Origin: RH-AL1 sp965198495
Lineage (GTDB): Bacteria > Pseudomonadota > Alphaproteobacteria > Rhizobiales > Beijerinckiaceae
Length of the DNA: 64,000 nt
Assembly: GCA_965198495.1 (NCBI GenBank)
Contig: CBDAPL010000001.1
Location: forward strand, 744,001-808,000
Reading direction: 5' to 3'
Each line of letters starts with the position of its first letter. Positions within the stretch are counted from its first letter, which is position 1. Both the position numbers and the translations under genes were made by a program. The notes under the pieces were generated by a model, which was not told the origin of the DNA, did not search any database, and saw only the letters and a list, made by a program, of their open reading frames with translations. Of the stretch, positions 9,295 through 17,844 are shown one piece after another.

Positions 9295-10488
9295 CTATGA
9301 CGATGCGGCGCGCAGACGCGCGAAGCCGGCGTCGAGATCGGCCTGCAGGTCCACGACGTCCTCGAGACCGATCGAGAAGCGCAAGGCCGGCCCGGCCGGC
9401 CGCCACGCCGTCGCGCTCCGATAGGCGGCGCAGTCGAACGGGATGACGAGGCTCTCATAGCCACCCCAGGAGTAGCCCATGCCGAAGAGTTGCAGACCGT
9501 CCAGCATCGCCGCCACCGCGGTCAGCGGCGCCGGGTGCAGGACGACGGAGAAGAGCCCCGTCGAGCCGAGGAAGTCGCGCTTCCAATGCGCGTGGCCGGG
9601 GCAATCCGGCAGCGCCGGGTGCAGCACGCGGGCGACCTCCGGCCGCGCCGCCAGCCAGTTCGCCATCGCGAGCCCCTGCCGCTCGGCCTCGCGCAGCCGC
9701 AAGTCGAGGGTGCGCAGCCCGCGCAGGCCGAGGAACACGTCCTCCGGGCCGGCAAGCATCGCGAAAGCATCGAAGGTCGCGCGCAGTGCCGGCGCCCATG
9801 CCGCGTTGGCCGACGTCAGGCCGAGGAGAAGGTCGGAGTGGCCGGAGAGGTATTTCGTGCCTGCCTCCGCCGCCATGTCGACGCCAGCCGCGTGCGGCGG
9901 GTAGAACAGAGGCGTCGCCCAGGTGTTGTCGAGGATCGCGCAGAGGCCGCGAGCCTTGGCCAAGCCGATCATCGCCGGCAGGTCCGGCACCTCGAAGCTC
10001 TGCGAGCCGGGCGCCTCCAGGAACAGGACGCTCGTCGTGTCGCGCACCAGCGTCTCTGTCGCCGACGCCGACGCCAGCGGGTCGAAATAGGTCGTCGTGA
10101 CGCCCATCCGGGCGAGCACCGTATCGCAGAAATGGCGGGTCGGCCGGTAGACGCTGTCCATGACGAGGATGTGGTCGCCGGCTTTGACGGCCGTGAGCAG
10201 CGCGATGGTGATCGCCGCCAGGCCGGAAGGCGTGAGCACGGTGGTCTCGGCGCCGGCGAGCTCGCTCCACGCCTCCTCGAGCGCCTGGGTGGTCGGCGTG
10301 CCCTGCGTGCCGTAGCTGAAGCGGCCAGTGCGCGCCGCCAAGTCGGCGTAAGTCGGAAACAGCACCGTCGAGCCGCGATAGACCGGCGTGTTGACGAAGC
10401 CGAACTGCTCGCCCGGCCGGCGTCCCGCCGCCGCCAGACGCGTGCGCATCTGCAAGTCGCGCCGGCCTTTCGCACCCGTCTCGGTCAT
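9295..10488 (-). CDS. metC: cystathionine beta-lyase (PLP enzyme)
   Basis: The 397-residue protein belongs to the Cys/Met-metabolism PLP family. It carries YGTQGTPTTQALEEAW near the N-terminus, the SGLAAITIALL block, LDNTWATP before the active site, and the PLP lysine in AGTKYLSGHSD (about Lys212). The C-terminal SWGGYESL is typical of cystathionine beta-lyases, which split cystathionine into homocysteine, pyruvate and ammonia in methionine synthesis. ATG 10488 is preferred; a GTG at 10494 is an alternative. A long palindrome lies 50 bp upstream. Cystathionine gamma-family activity cannot be fully excluded. Confidence 0.9.
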   Translation of the reverse strand: MTETGAKGRRDLQMRTRLAAAGRRPGEQFGFVNTPVYRGSTVLFPTYADLAARTGRFSYGTQGTPTTQALEEAWSELAGAETTVLTPSGLAAITIALLTAVKAGDHILVMDSVYRPTRHFCDTVLARMGVTTTYFDPLASASATETLVRDTTSVLFLEAPGSQSFEVPDLPAMIGLAKARGLCAILDNTWATPLFYPPHAAGVDMAAEAGTKYLSGHSDLLLGLTSANAAWAPALRATFDAFAMLAGPEDVFLGLRGLRTLDLRLREAERQGLAMANWLAARPEVARVLHPALPDCPGHAHWKRDFLGSTGLFSVVLHPAPLTAVAAMLDGLQLFGMGYSWGGYESLVIPFDCAAYRSATAWRPAGPALRFSIGLEDVVDLQADLDAGFARLRAASS

Positions 10489-10537
10489 GCCCACCCCAAA
10501 CGCTCTTCAAGCATCGCACAAGGCCTCGCCGAACGAC

Positions 10538-10565
10538 GCGGCGTCAAGCTCAAGCTTGACGCCGC
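10538..10565. repeat. 28-bp near-perfect palindrome upstream of metC
   Basis: Two perfectly complementary 13-base arms (10538-10550 and 10553-10565) flank a CA dinucleotide. The element is 50 bp upstream of the metC start and 89 bp downstream of the SDR stop. No T-run follows on either strand, which argues against an intrinsic terminator; an operator for a dimeric regulator or an mRNA-stabilising stem is possible. Confidence 0.5.
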
Positions 10566-10653
10566 CCGATCAGGCGGCGAGCGCGCGTCGCGGAGTCCGA
10601 CTGAGATCGTGGGAGGATCATGGCTGAGCCCGCAACCGCCGGTGCCGTCCGTC

Positions 10654-11520
10654 TCAGAAGACCGGTGTGCCGCCGGAGATCACGACCAGGGCGCCGGACG
10701 TGTAGCTCGCCTCGTTCGACGCCAGCATGACGTAGGCCGACGCCAGCTCCGCCGGCTGGCCGGGCCGTCCGAAGGGCGTCGTCGCGCCGAAGCTCTCGAC
10801 CTGCTCGGGTTCCATGCCCGACGGAATGAAGGGTGTCCAGATCGGGCCGGGCAAGACGGCGTTGACGCGGATGTTCCGCTCCGCGAGGGATTGCGCGAGA
10901 CCCAGGGTGAAATTGGCGATCGCCGCCTTGGTCGCGCTGTAGGGGAGCAGCGAGGCCATCGGCTTCTTGCTGTTGATCGAAGACGTGTTGACGATCGCCG
11001 AGCCGCTTTGCATGTGCGGGACGGCGAACTTCGTCATGTAGAACAGCGCGTTGATATTGACTTGGAAGGTTTTGTCCCAATCCTCGATGGTGATGTCCTC
11101 GAAGCGCTGCGCCACCTTCTGGTAGGCGGCATTGTTGACGAGGATGTCGATGCCGCCGAGTTCCGCCACGGCCTTCTCGACGAGCGCCTGGCAATGGTCG
11201 GCGCTCGCGATGTCGCCAGGCGCGAGCACGCATTTGCGTCCAGCCTTCTCGATCCAGCCCTTGACCTCTTCGGCATCGTCGGTCTCGTCGAGGTAGGCGA
11301 CCATCACGTCGGCGCCCTCGCGCGCGAAGGCGATCGCGACGGCGCGGCCGATGCCGCTGTCACCGCCGGTAATGATCGCCCGCTTGCCGGCGAGCTTGCC
11401 GGAACCCTTGTAGGTGTCCTCGCCATGATCGGGTTTCGGCCGCATCTTTGTGCCGTGGCCGGGGAAGCTCTGCGTCTGTTCTTCGAAAGGCGGCTTGGTT
11501 CGCGTCGTGGCTATCGTCAT
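10654..11520 (-). CDS. SDR family oxidoreductase (YhdF/YghA-like)
   Basis: This 288-residue short-chain dehydrogenase has the N-terminal extension typical of the YghA/glucose-dehydrogenase-like group (PPFEEQTQSFPG, then KPDHGEDTYKGSGKL). The cofactor motif GGDSGIGRA follows, with NNAAYQ, a catalytic serine at SSINS and Tyr/Lys in YSATKAA. It is an NAD(P)-dependent oxidoreductase of unknown substrate; members are often stress-induced. The ATG at 11520 begins with MTIATTR and is preferred over the frame's earlier start at 11583, which adds residues not typical of the family. Confidence 0.88.
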   Translation of the reverse strand: MTIATTRTKPPFEEQTQSFPGHGTKMRPKPDHGEDTYKGSGKLAGKRAIITGGDSGIGRAVAIAFAREGADVMVAYLDETDDAEEVKGWIEKAGRKCVLAPGDIASADHCQALVEKAVAELGGIDILVNNAAYQKVAQRFEDITIEDWDKTFQVNINALFYMTKFAVPHMQSGSAIVNTSSINSKKPMASLLPYSATKAAIANFTLGLAQSLAERNIRVNAVLPGPIWTPFIPSGMEPEQVESFGATTPFGRPGQPAELASAYVMLASNEASYTSGALVVISGGTPVF

Positions 11521-11615
11521 TATTGTCAGACCGGGGCTTGAGCCTGTGGGCGCGCAATGGATGGCATCGTCGCCGGTTCCCAACGGATGGTCGAGCCGGC
11601 CTCGACCTCCCTTGT

Positions 11616-11676
11616 CGGCTGACTTACTTGCGGCTGACTTACTTGGCGCTGAATACTTGGCGGCTGTATCTACTTG
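11616..11676. repeat. degenerate 15-bp tandem repeat
   Basis: The 15-mer CGGCTGACTTACTTG occurs twice in perfect tandem (11616-11630, 11631-11645), followed by two degenerate copies (11646-11660 and 11661-11676). The last copy runs into the stop codon of the parvulin gene. It lies between that gene and the SDR gene and looks like replication slippage; no function is evident. Confidence 0.7.
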
Positions 11677-12599
11677 CCCGGCTGGATTTCCGGCGCCTCG
11701 GCCGGCGCGGCGGCTGTCCGCTCGATCTTGGCGTTCTTGCGCAGGTCCATGATGAGGTCGCTCTGCGCCTTCTGGATCGAGTAGCGGACGATCTGGTCCT
11801 TGACCTGATCGAAAGGCGGGAAGGTCTTCTGCCGCTTGCCCAGCACCTCGATGACGTGCCAGCCGAACTGCGATTTCACCGGCTCAGAGAATGTATTCTC
11901 CTTGAGCTGGAAGGCGGCATCGGCGAAGGCCGGCACCATGCGCTCCTTGGTGAACCAGCCGAGGTCGCCGCCCTCCGAGCCCGGATCCTTCGAGGTCTCC
12001 TTGGCGACCTTCGCGAAATCCTCGCCGGCGCGCAGGCGCTTCAGCACGGCCTGGGCGTCGGCCTCTGTCGCCACCAGGACGTGGCGGGCGTGGATCTCCG
12101 CCTCCGGCTTCTGCTGTTTGGCGGCATTGTCGTAGATCTGGTGCAGGGTGGCGTCGTCGGTCGCGCCCTTGGCGATCTGCGTCAGCATCGCCTCCATGAG
12201 GATCTTGTCGTTGGCGTAGACGAGCTTCTGACCGAAGTCCTGCGTCTGGTCGAGCTTGTCGGCCTTGGCTTTCTGCGCCACGAGATTGCCGTCGATCAGG
12301 TAGTCGAGCAAATAGGATTCGCGGGCCTTGCCCTTGAGCTGCTGCGGCAGGTTGGTGCCGAGATCCTCGGCGGCGAGCGTGATGTCGAGCTGGGTGATCT
12401 TCTGGCCGTTGACCGTGGCGAGCACCGTGTCGGGCGGCGGCGGGGGCGCCTCGGGGGCGGCGGCCGGCGCGGGAGTCATCGGCACGGGACTCATCGGCGC
12501 GGGAGCCGCGGCACCCGTCTGGGCGAAAGCCGGCGCCGCAACGGCGAGCGCCACCGTGAGCGCGAGGGAACTCGACAGCGAGCGGCTTGCAAACGTCAT
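11670..12599 (-). CDS. parvulin-type peptidylprolyl isomerase, periplasmic
   Basis: A 309-residue protein with a signal peptide (residues 1-24, ending AFAQ), a Pro/Ala-rich linker and a SurA-like N-terminal helical region. A PpiC/parvulin domain follows at about residues 150-250, with AEIHARHVLVATEADAQ, DPGSEGGDLGWF and PVKSQFGWHVIEV, the last two being standard parvulin blocks. It is expected to catalyse cis-trans proline isomerisation and assist outer-membrane protein folding. ATG 12599 follows an AAGGAG site. It resembles the PrsA/SurA-like foldases that many Hyphomicrobiales carry in several copies. Confidence 0.9.
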   Translation of the reverse strand: MTFASRSLSSSLALTVALAVAAPAFAQTGAAAPAPMSPVPMTPAPAAAPEAPPPPPDTVLATVNGQKITQLDITLAAEDLGTNLPQQLKGKARESYLLDYLIDGNLVAQKAKADKLDQTQDFGQKLVYANDKILMEAMLTQIAKGATDDATLHQIYDNAAKQQKPEAEIHARHVLVATEADAQAVLKRLRAGEDFAKVAKETSKDPGSEGGDLGWFTKERMVPAFADAAFQLKENTFSEPVKSQFGWHVIEVLGKRQKTFPPFDQVKDQIVRYSIQKAQSDLIMDLRKNAKIERTAAAPAEAPEIQPGK

Positions 12600-12731
12600 G
12601 ACGCGAAGACTCCTTGGATGCCGCCTCTTCCGGGCGGCAAATCGGCGGCAGGCCTGCAAGCGAAATCTGGCTTTAGTGTGCTCTTCCGCCGTCGGCGCTT
12701 TATAAAGAGGGCGCCCGCCACCGGCAATGGT

Positions 12732-13339
12732 TCACCCGCTTGGGTTCGCCCGCTGGTGCGAGCAGGCGGCCCGCTCGACGTCGCGTGCGCCGAGCGAGGT
12801 CAGCTTGGCGAGTGCCTCCCGCTTGGCGAGCAGGACGTCTGTCGCCCTCTCCTCGAAGCTCTCGACCTCGTCACCGCGCTCGCCCAGCAATGCGCCGTCG
12901 TGCTGACCGACCGGATCGCTTTGGCGGCCGCGACGCCGCCCATTCCCGGCATCTGCACGTCCATGAGGACGGCATCGTAGCTGTCGCGCTGAACGGCGAC
13001 GATCGCGTCTTCGCCCGAGGACACGACATCGACGTTGTGCCCATCGCTTCCAGAAGGTCCTGGCGAGAAGCTGGTTGACCTCGATGTCCGCGACGAGAAG
13101 CAGTCGTCACTTGGGGGCGTCGGTACCCGGTCGCGTTTTAGCATGGGGCAGGGCGATCCTGGCGCTTGAATAACAAATCGAGGCCGATAACGCTCGGCGG
13201 GCTCACGATCTCGCGCAGAGCGGCGGAACAGCCGCGACGCTGTCGACGTCGTACGTCGCGCTTTTCAGGACCGCTCCGTCAGCACACGGCTTAAGTCGCA
13301 ATCGTCGACGAGGAGAATGCGCGCGCCGCCGTTGGTCAC
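12732..13339 (-). pseudogene. decayed two-receiver signalling gene
   Basis: Fragments of two response-regulator receiver domains appear in shifting frames. At 13265-13339 the minus strand encodes GGARILLVDDCDLSRVLTE and then stops; the next frame continues LKSATYDVDSV. Further on, LVADIEVNQLLARTFW gives way to DGHNVDVVSSGEDAIVAVQ and then YDAVLMDVQMPGMGG, the phosphoacceptor-Asp region. The frame shifts again into SFEERATDVLLAKREALAK before a stop at 12732. At least three frameshifts and a shortened first domain mark this as a remnant, probably of a hybrid histidine kinase or double-receiver protein. No kinase domain is left. Confidence 0.75.
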
Positions 13340-13592
13340 CAATCTCCCGCCGCATCGCTCGACCTTCCATCGAAAAGATGCGCCTGACATGGGGAGGCAT
13401 GGGCAGCAGTCGTTAGACAGATGATCGTGCGCCAGCTCTCATTAACGTCTTCGTCGCCATCTTCATCGAAGCGTCAGCCCAACCTGTCGCCGCGCGTCAC
13501 GTCGGCGTGTTCGCGCTCGACATTGGAACGAATCCAATTTAGAAACATTCCAGTTTCGATGCCGGTACGCTGGCGAAAGATGGAGCTTCCTG

Positions 13593-13796
13593 ATGTCGAT
13601 GTCTTGCGCCGAATGCGCCCATTACGACCATCACACCAATGGCGGACAAGTCGCCACGAATGACGGATTGTGCCGCTTCAACCCGCCCGTCTCGCAGCCG
13701 GGACCCGACGCGCACGGCCTATGGCCTGTCGTAACGAAGAACGACTGGTGCGCTCACTTCGCGGCGCAGTCCGGCTCCGTTCACGCGGCCGAGTAG
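13593..13796 (+). CDS. small Cys-containing hypothetical protein
   Basis: A 67-residue soluble protein with four cysteines (CAECAHYDHH near the start, LCRFNPP, and WCAHF near the end) and two histidine-rich spots. The spacing suggests a small metal-binding module, perhaps zinc or Fe-S, by inference. It is followed 23 bp later by a clear intrinsic terminator, which supports a real transcription unit. No family name can be given. Confidence 0.65.
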   Translation: MSMSCAECAHYDHHTNGGQVATNDGLCRFNPPVSQPGPDAHGLWPVVTKNDWCAHFAAQSGSVHAAE

Positions 13797-13818
13797 CCGT
13801 CAGCATTCTCGATTGTTC

Positions 13819-13845
13819 AAGCCCGGCCTCGTGCCGGGCTTTTTC
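13819..13845 (+). terminator. intrinsic terminator
   Basis: AAGCCCGGC and GCCGGGCTT form a strong stem with a short CTCGT loop, followed by TTTTT. It ends the small Cys-containing gene just upstream. Confidence 0.9.
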
Positions 13846-13947
13846 ATGAGCCGCGTTGGAATGACGTTCGCGGCAGCCTTGCTTCGACGGTCTGATCTCG
13901 GCCAAAGATGACATGAGCCGTAAGCCGGCTGGCGCCCGAGATCGCAC

Positions 13948-14751
13948 GTGTCCTCATTCATCTACGCGCCGAAACCCGATCGCGTTCCCACGATCGCGGA
14001 CTGCTACTTCTATCACACGACGACCATTCCGGGGCATGGGACCGTCGAAGGCGAGTGGGATTTGGCGCCGGGGATCGACGCCTATCTCGGACACACATCG
14101 TTCGCCAACAAGACGATACTCGATGTCGGCGCGGCGACCGGATACCTCAGCTTCCACATGGAGAGGCGAGGCGGCGCGTTGGTCTCCTACGATCTTTCGG
14201 AGGCGCAGGACTGGGACATCGTCCCCCTCTCCGGCATCGATGCGGCTGAACACGCGCGCGTGCGCAAGGCACATATCGGCGCGATCAATAACGGCTACTG
14301 GCTGTGCCATGCGGCGCAAGGGTCGGCGGCGCGCATGGCGCACGGAACGGTCTACCGGATCGATCCCGCGCTTGGCCCCGTGGACATCAGCGTCTTCGGC
14401 AGTATCCTCCTCCACCTGCGCGACCCCTTCCTGGCGCTCCACAATGCCGCGCAGATTACGCGGGAGACGATGATCGTCTCGGATCTCCTGCCGGGCGGAC
14501 ACGCGCTCTCGCGAATGGTCGCCGCCCTCATGGGCCGCGCGATGGTGTTCAAGCCGCGCTTCGCCAAGAACGGGCCCTGGGAGACCTGGTGGAACCTGCC
14601 GCCCGCGCTCGTCGTCGAGTTCCTCGGCGTGCTCGGATTCGAGAAGGCGGTCGTGACGTACCATACGCAGCGTCTCAAGGGCCGTCGCATGCCGATGTAT
14701 ACGGTCGTCGGCACGCGTACGAAGCCGACGATACCGCTCATCGCGCCATGA
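13948..14751 (+). CDS. class I SAM-dependent methyltransferase
   Basis: The 267-residue product contains the SAM-binding motif ILDVGAATGYLSFHMERRG (around residues 54-72), followed by a YDLSEAQDW block. The family includes small-molecule and tRNA (CmoB-like) methyltransferases; the region after the SAM motif (FGSILLHLRDPFLALHNAA) resembles the CmoB-like branch. The substrate cannot be told from sequence. The start is a GTG at 13948, since no in-frame ATG lies between the preceding stop and the conserved N-terminus. It stands alone ahead of mtnP. Confidence 0.8.
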   Translation: MSSFIYAPKPDRVPTIADCYFYHTTTIPGHGTVEGEWDLAPGIDAYLGHTSFANKTILDVGAATGYLSFHMERRGGALVSYDLSEAQDWDIVPLSGIDAAEHARVRKAHIGAINNGYWLCHAAQGSAARMAHGTVYRIDPALGPVDISVFGSILLHLRDPFLALHNAAQITRETMIVSDLLPGGHALSRMVAALMGRAMVFKPRFAKNGPWETWWNLPPALVVEFLGVLGFEKAVVTYHTQRLKGRRMPMYTVVGTRTKPTIPLIAP

Positions 14752-14856
14752 ATGTCGCGGCCATCGAGGGCGATCGGCATCGCCGGGGATGGGCTTTGCC
14801 TTCGCCGGCAAACTCGTTAACAGAGCGGGAAGCATCGGACCTTTGAGCGAGCCTTC

Positions 14857-15732
14857 ATGTCCAAAGCCATCGTCGGCATCATCGGCGGGTCGGGTGTCTA
14901 CCATCTGCCCGGTCTCAGGGATGAGCGCGAGGTGCGCGTCGCGACGCCCTGGGGCGAGCCGTCCGATCGCTTGCGCTTCGGCCGTATCGGCGACACCGAA
15001 GCGGTCTTCCTGCCGCGCCACGGGCGCGGTCATCGTCTCGCGCCGAACGGCATCAACTATCGCGCCAACATCGACGCGTTGAAACAGGTCGGCGTCACCG
15101 ACCTGGTCTCGGTCTCGGCCTGCGGCTCCTTCAAGGAGGAACTGCCGCCAGGCACGTTCGTCATCGCCGACCAGTTCGTCGATCGTACCGTCGGGCGGCA
15201 ATCCTCGTTCTTCGGCAACGGCTGCGTCGCCCACGTCTCGATGGCGCATCCGGTGTCGCCGTTGCTGGCCGCCCGCTGCCTCGCCGCGGCGGAGGCGGAG
15301 GGCATCGTCGCGCGGCACGGCGGCACTTACGTTTGCATGGAGGGGCCGCAGTTCTCCTCGCTCGCCGAATCGCTCGGCTACAAGGCGATGGGCTACGATG
15401 TCATCGGCATGACAGCGATGCCGGAGGCCAAGCTGGCGCGCGAGGCGGAACTCTCCTACGCGATCGTCGCTATGGTCACCGATTTCGATTGCTGGCACGC
15501 CGACCACGCCAACGTGGATGTCGCCTCGATCATCGCCGTGATGCAGGCGAACGCCGGAAAGGCCGCCCGGCTTCTGGCAAGGCTGCTCCATGACTTTCCG
15601 CGGGAGCACGAATCCTGCCCGGAGGGCTCGGACCGCGCCCTCGACACCGCGCTCATCACCGCGCCGGAGGCCCGCGACCCCGAGCTCCTGAGCAGACTGT
15701 CCACGATCTTGAAGCGGGTCAGCAGCCGATGA
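14857..15732 (+). CDS. mtnP: S-methyl-5'-thioadenosine phosphorylase
   Basis: The 291-residue enzyme cleaves 5'-methylthioadenosine with phosphate into adenine and methylthioribose-1-phosphate. It shows the family blocks IIGGSGVYHLPG at residues 5-16, LPRHGRGH for phosphate and RANI, VSACGSFKEE, and the purine-binding TYVCMEGPQFSSLAES and GMTAMPEAKLAREAELSYA. Its stop overlaps the start of apt by four bases (ATGA), so the two are translationally coupled: the adenine released here is the substrate of the next enzyme. Confidence 0.96.
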   Translation: MSKAIVGIIGGSGVYHLPGLRDEREVRVATPWGEPSDRLRFGRIGDTEAVFLPRHGRGHRLAPNGINYRANIDALKQVGVTDLVSVSACGSFKEELPPGTFVIADQFVDRTVGRQSSFFGNGCVAHVSMAHPVSPLLAARCLAAAEAEGIVARHGGTYVCMEGPQFSSLAESLGYKAMGYDVIGMTAMPEAKLAREAELSYAIVAMVTDFDCWHADHANVDVASIIAVMQANAGKAARLLARLLHDFPREHESCPEGSDRALDTALITAPEARDPELLSRLSTILKRVSSR

Positions 15733-16268
15733 ATACGACCTACGATCTCGCCGCGTCGATAAGGACGATTCCCGACTATCCCAAGCCGGGCATCCTGTTT
15801 CGCGACATCACGACGCTGCTCGGAAACGCGGAGGCGTTCCGCCACGCCATCGACGAGCTGGTCCGGCCCTGGGCGGGCAAGAAGATCGACAAGGTCGCCG
15901 GCATCGAGGCGCGCGGCTTCATCCTTGGCGGCGCGATGGCGCACCAGCTCTCGGCCGGCTTCGTGCCGATCCGCAAGAAAGGCAAGCTGCCGCACACCAA
16001 GGTGTCTGTGGCCTACACGCTGGAATACGGCGTCGACGAGATGGAGATCCATTCCGACGCGATCGCGCCGGGCGAGAAGGTGATCCTCGTCGACGATCTC
16101 ATCGCGACCGGCGGCACGGCCGAGGGCGCTGTGAAGCTGCTCAGGCAGATCGGTGCCGACGTGGTCGCCGCCTGCTTCGTGATCGATCTCCCCGATCTCG
16201 GTGGCGCGAAGAAGATCGAGGCGCTCGGTACACCGGTGCGTTCACTGGTGGCCTTCGCGGGGCACTGA
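15729..16268 (+). CDS. apt: adenine phosphoribosyltransferase
   Basis: The 179-residue protein converts adenine and PRPP to AMP. It carries the type-I PRTase PRPP motif VILVDDLIATGGTAEG (around residues 117-132), the substrate-hood element IEARGFILGG and an IPDYPKPGILFRDIT start typical of Apt. It overlaps the end of mtnP by four bases, forming a purine and methylthioadenosine salvage pair. The length is normal for the family. Confidence 0.97.
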   Translation: MNTTYDLAASIRTIPDYPKPGILFRDITTLLGNAEAFRHAIDELVRPWAGKKIDKVAGIEARGFILGGAMAHQLSAGFVPIRKKGKLPHTKVSVAYTLEYGVDEMEIHSDAIAPGEKVILVDDLIATGGTAEGAVKLLRQIGADVVAACFVIDLPDLGGAKKIEALGTPVRSLVAFAGH

Positions 16269-16269
16269 C

Positions 16270-17142
16270 GTGGCCGGACGCGCGGCAAGGAGCCTACATC
16301 GTGCCTTTGGAGCCGCGCTGATCGCGTTGGCGATCGGGGCGGGGCCGCACGCGCGCGCCGGCGATAACGCCGTTCAAAAGCCGGTCATCCCGGACCTGTT
16401 CGACCCTCACCATCGGCTGCCCAAGCCCGATCTTGGCGCCATCAAGAGCATCCGATTCCTCACGACCGACGACTTCCCGCCGTTTCATTTCGCGATGGCG
16501 GATGGCTCGCTGGCCGGGTTCGACATCGATCTCGCGCGCGCGATCTGCGTCGACCTCGCGCTGACGTGCACGATCCAGGCGCGCCGCTTCGATACATTGA
16601 TCGCGCAGATCAAGGCGGGCGCGGATGATGCCTTGATCGCCGCGGTGGCCAATACGCCGGCGACGCGGGGCGATCTCACCTTCACGGCACCCTACTACAC
16701 CACACCCGCCCGCTTCGTGACGAAGGCGACCAGCGCGCTGGGACCGATGATCCCGGAAACGCTGGCAGGCCGTACCATCGGCGTCGAGGCAGGTACCGCC
16801 TATGAGGCCTACGTCCGCGCCTTTTTCGCGAAAGCGCGGATCGCGGTCTATTCCGGCAAAGGGGAGCTGCGCGTGGCGCTCAAGAACGGCGCGGTCGAGA
16901 TGATCTTCGACGATGCCATCGCCTCGTCGCTTTGGCTGAACGGAACGGACGCCGCAGGCTGCTGCGCCTTTCGCGATGGGCCCTTCACAGACAGTCATTT
17001 CTTCGGCAACGGCGTGTCGATCGCCGTCGCCGTGAACAACATCGCGCTGCGCGAGGCGCTCGACTTCGAACTCGCCAAGCTCGCGACAAACGGCACCTAC
17101 GCCGACCTTTACCTCAAATACTTCCCGATCGGCTTCTACTAG
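16270..17142 (+). CDS. family 3 extracellular solute-binding protein
   Basis: A 290-residue periplasmic binding protein with a signal peptide (hydrophobic residues about 12-26, HARA cleavage), then the family-3 fold: IRFLTTDDFPPFHF, GSLAGFDIDLARAIC, a ligand-loop ANTPATRGDLTFTAPYYTTPA and YADLYLKYFP at the end. Family 3 proteins deliver polar amino acids or opines to ABC importers, but no permease genes follow, so this is an orphan. The GTG at 16270, one base after the apt stop, gives a clean signal peptide; an earlier in-frame ATG lies inside apt. Its stop overlaps the convergent DUF2852 gene. Confidence 0.85.
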   Translation: MAGRAARSLHRAFGAALIALAIGAGPHARAGDNAVQKPVIPDLFDPHHRLPKPDLGAIKSIRFLTTDDFPPFHFAMADGSLAGFDIDLARAICVDLALTCTIQARRFDTLIAQIKAGADDALIAAVANTPATRGDLTFTAPYYTTPARFVTKATSALGPMIPETLAGRTIGVEAGTAYEAYVRAFFAKARIAVYSGKGELRVALKNGAVEMIFDDAIASSLWLNGTDAAGCCAFRDGPFTDSHFFGNGVSIAVAVNNIALREALDFELAKLATNGTYADLYLKYFPIGFY

Positions 17143-17627
17143 CTCGCGGTGTTCCCGCGCGCCTGCATGAAGCGGTCGAAATGCTCGCGGTCCCTGGCGT
17201 GGAGCAGTTCGTCGCGATAGGCGGAGAACTCCCGTTCGGCCACGCGAAGCTTGTCGCGTTCCGCTTCGATGCGAGCGAGTTCGCCCTGGCGCCAGGCGTC
17301 GAACGCCTGGTTGCCGGTCGAACGTGTGCCGACACTGACCGAAAAGGGCAGCGCCGTTCCCGACATCAGGGAGCGCGTGGTCCCGACCAGAGCCTCCCAT
17401 TTCTCGCGCGCGAAGCTTAAGACGCTACCCTGGTAGCCGCTGGCCTGATGCCAGAGCTTCAGCGCAAGGAACGCGAGACCCACTTCCCAATGGATGATGA
17501 AAGCCACGACGGTGAGCGCGACATCCGGCGCTGTCCACCGCGCCGCCGCGCGCGGCAAACCGGCCCTCTCGCCGCGCCGCACGTTGTGCCAACCGCCCTG
17601 GCGCGTGGCATTGCCCCATCCGCTCAT
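17139..17627 (-). CDS. DUF2852 family protein
   Basis: A 162-residue protein with one hydrophobic segment (about residues 34-58, DVALTVVAFIIHWEVGLAF), a middle region and a charged C-terminal helix likely to form a coiled coil (RIEAERDKLRVAEREFSAYR). This layout matches DUF2852, a family confined largely to Alphaproteobacteria and of unknown role. ATG 17627 follows a GGAGAC ribosome site. Its stop shares the CTAG tetranucleotide with the stop of the convergent solute-binding protein gene. Confidence 0.85.
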   Translation of the reverse strand: MSGWGNATRQGGWHNVRRGERAGLPRAAARWTAPDVALTVVAFIIHWEVGLAFLALKLWHQASGYQGSVLSFAREKWEALVGTTRSLMSGTALPFSVSVGTRSTGNQAFDAWRQGELARIEAERDKLRVAEREFSAYRDELLHARDREHFDRFMQARGNTAS

Positions 17628-17750
17628 CGACCGTCTCCATCGTCGCACCGGGCTCGCGCGTACTCGCCGCGCCCGTCACTAAGATCAGGGCATCCGCATC
17701 ACTTCGCAAGAGGCTCGTCGCGCGCGCTCGCAACGAGGGGTGCGGAGTTC

Positions 17751-17775
17751 GGAACCACGGCATCCAACAAATGTT
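17751..17775 (+). promoter_or_regulatory. EcfG-type promoter of dps
   Basis: GGAAC at 17751-17755, a 16-bp spacer and TGTT at 17772-17775 match the general-stress sigma EcfG pattern closely. Dps is a classical target of that sigma factor in alphaproteobacteria. The element ends 70 bp upstream of the dps start codon. Confidence 0.6.
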
Positions 17776-17844
17776 TTTGCGGCAAGCGCACCTGCTTCGG
17801 GCAGACGTGCGATGCCCTCATTCTCCAGCTTTAGGACTTTCCAG

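Noticed and set aside
9490..11541. Plus-strand open frame of 683 codons over metC and the SDR gene
   Set aside because: It runs antisense through two clear enzymes and its translation is low-complexity Arg/Gly/Ala with no motif.
13954..15609. Minus-strand open frame of 551 codons opposite the methyltransferase and mtnP
   Set aside because: Both genes on the plus strand have diagnostic motifs; this frame has none and ignores gene boundaries.
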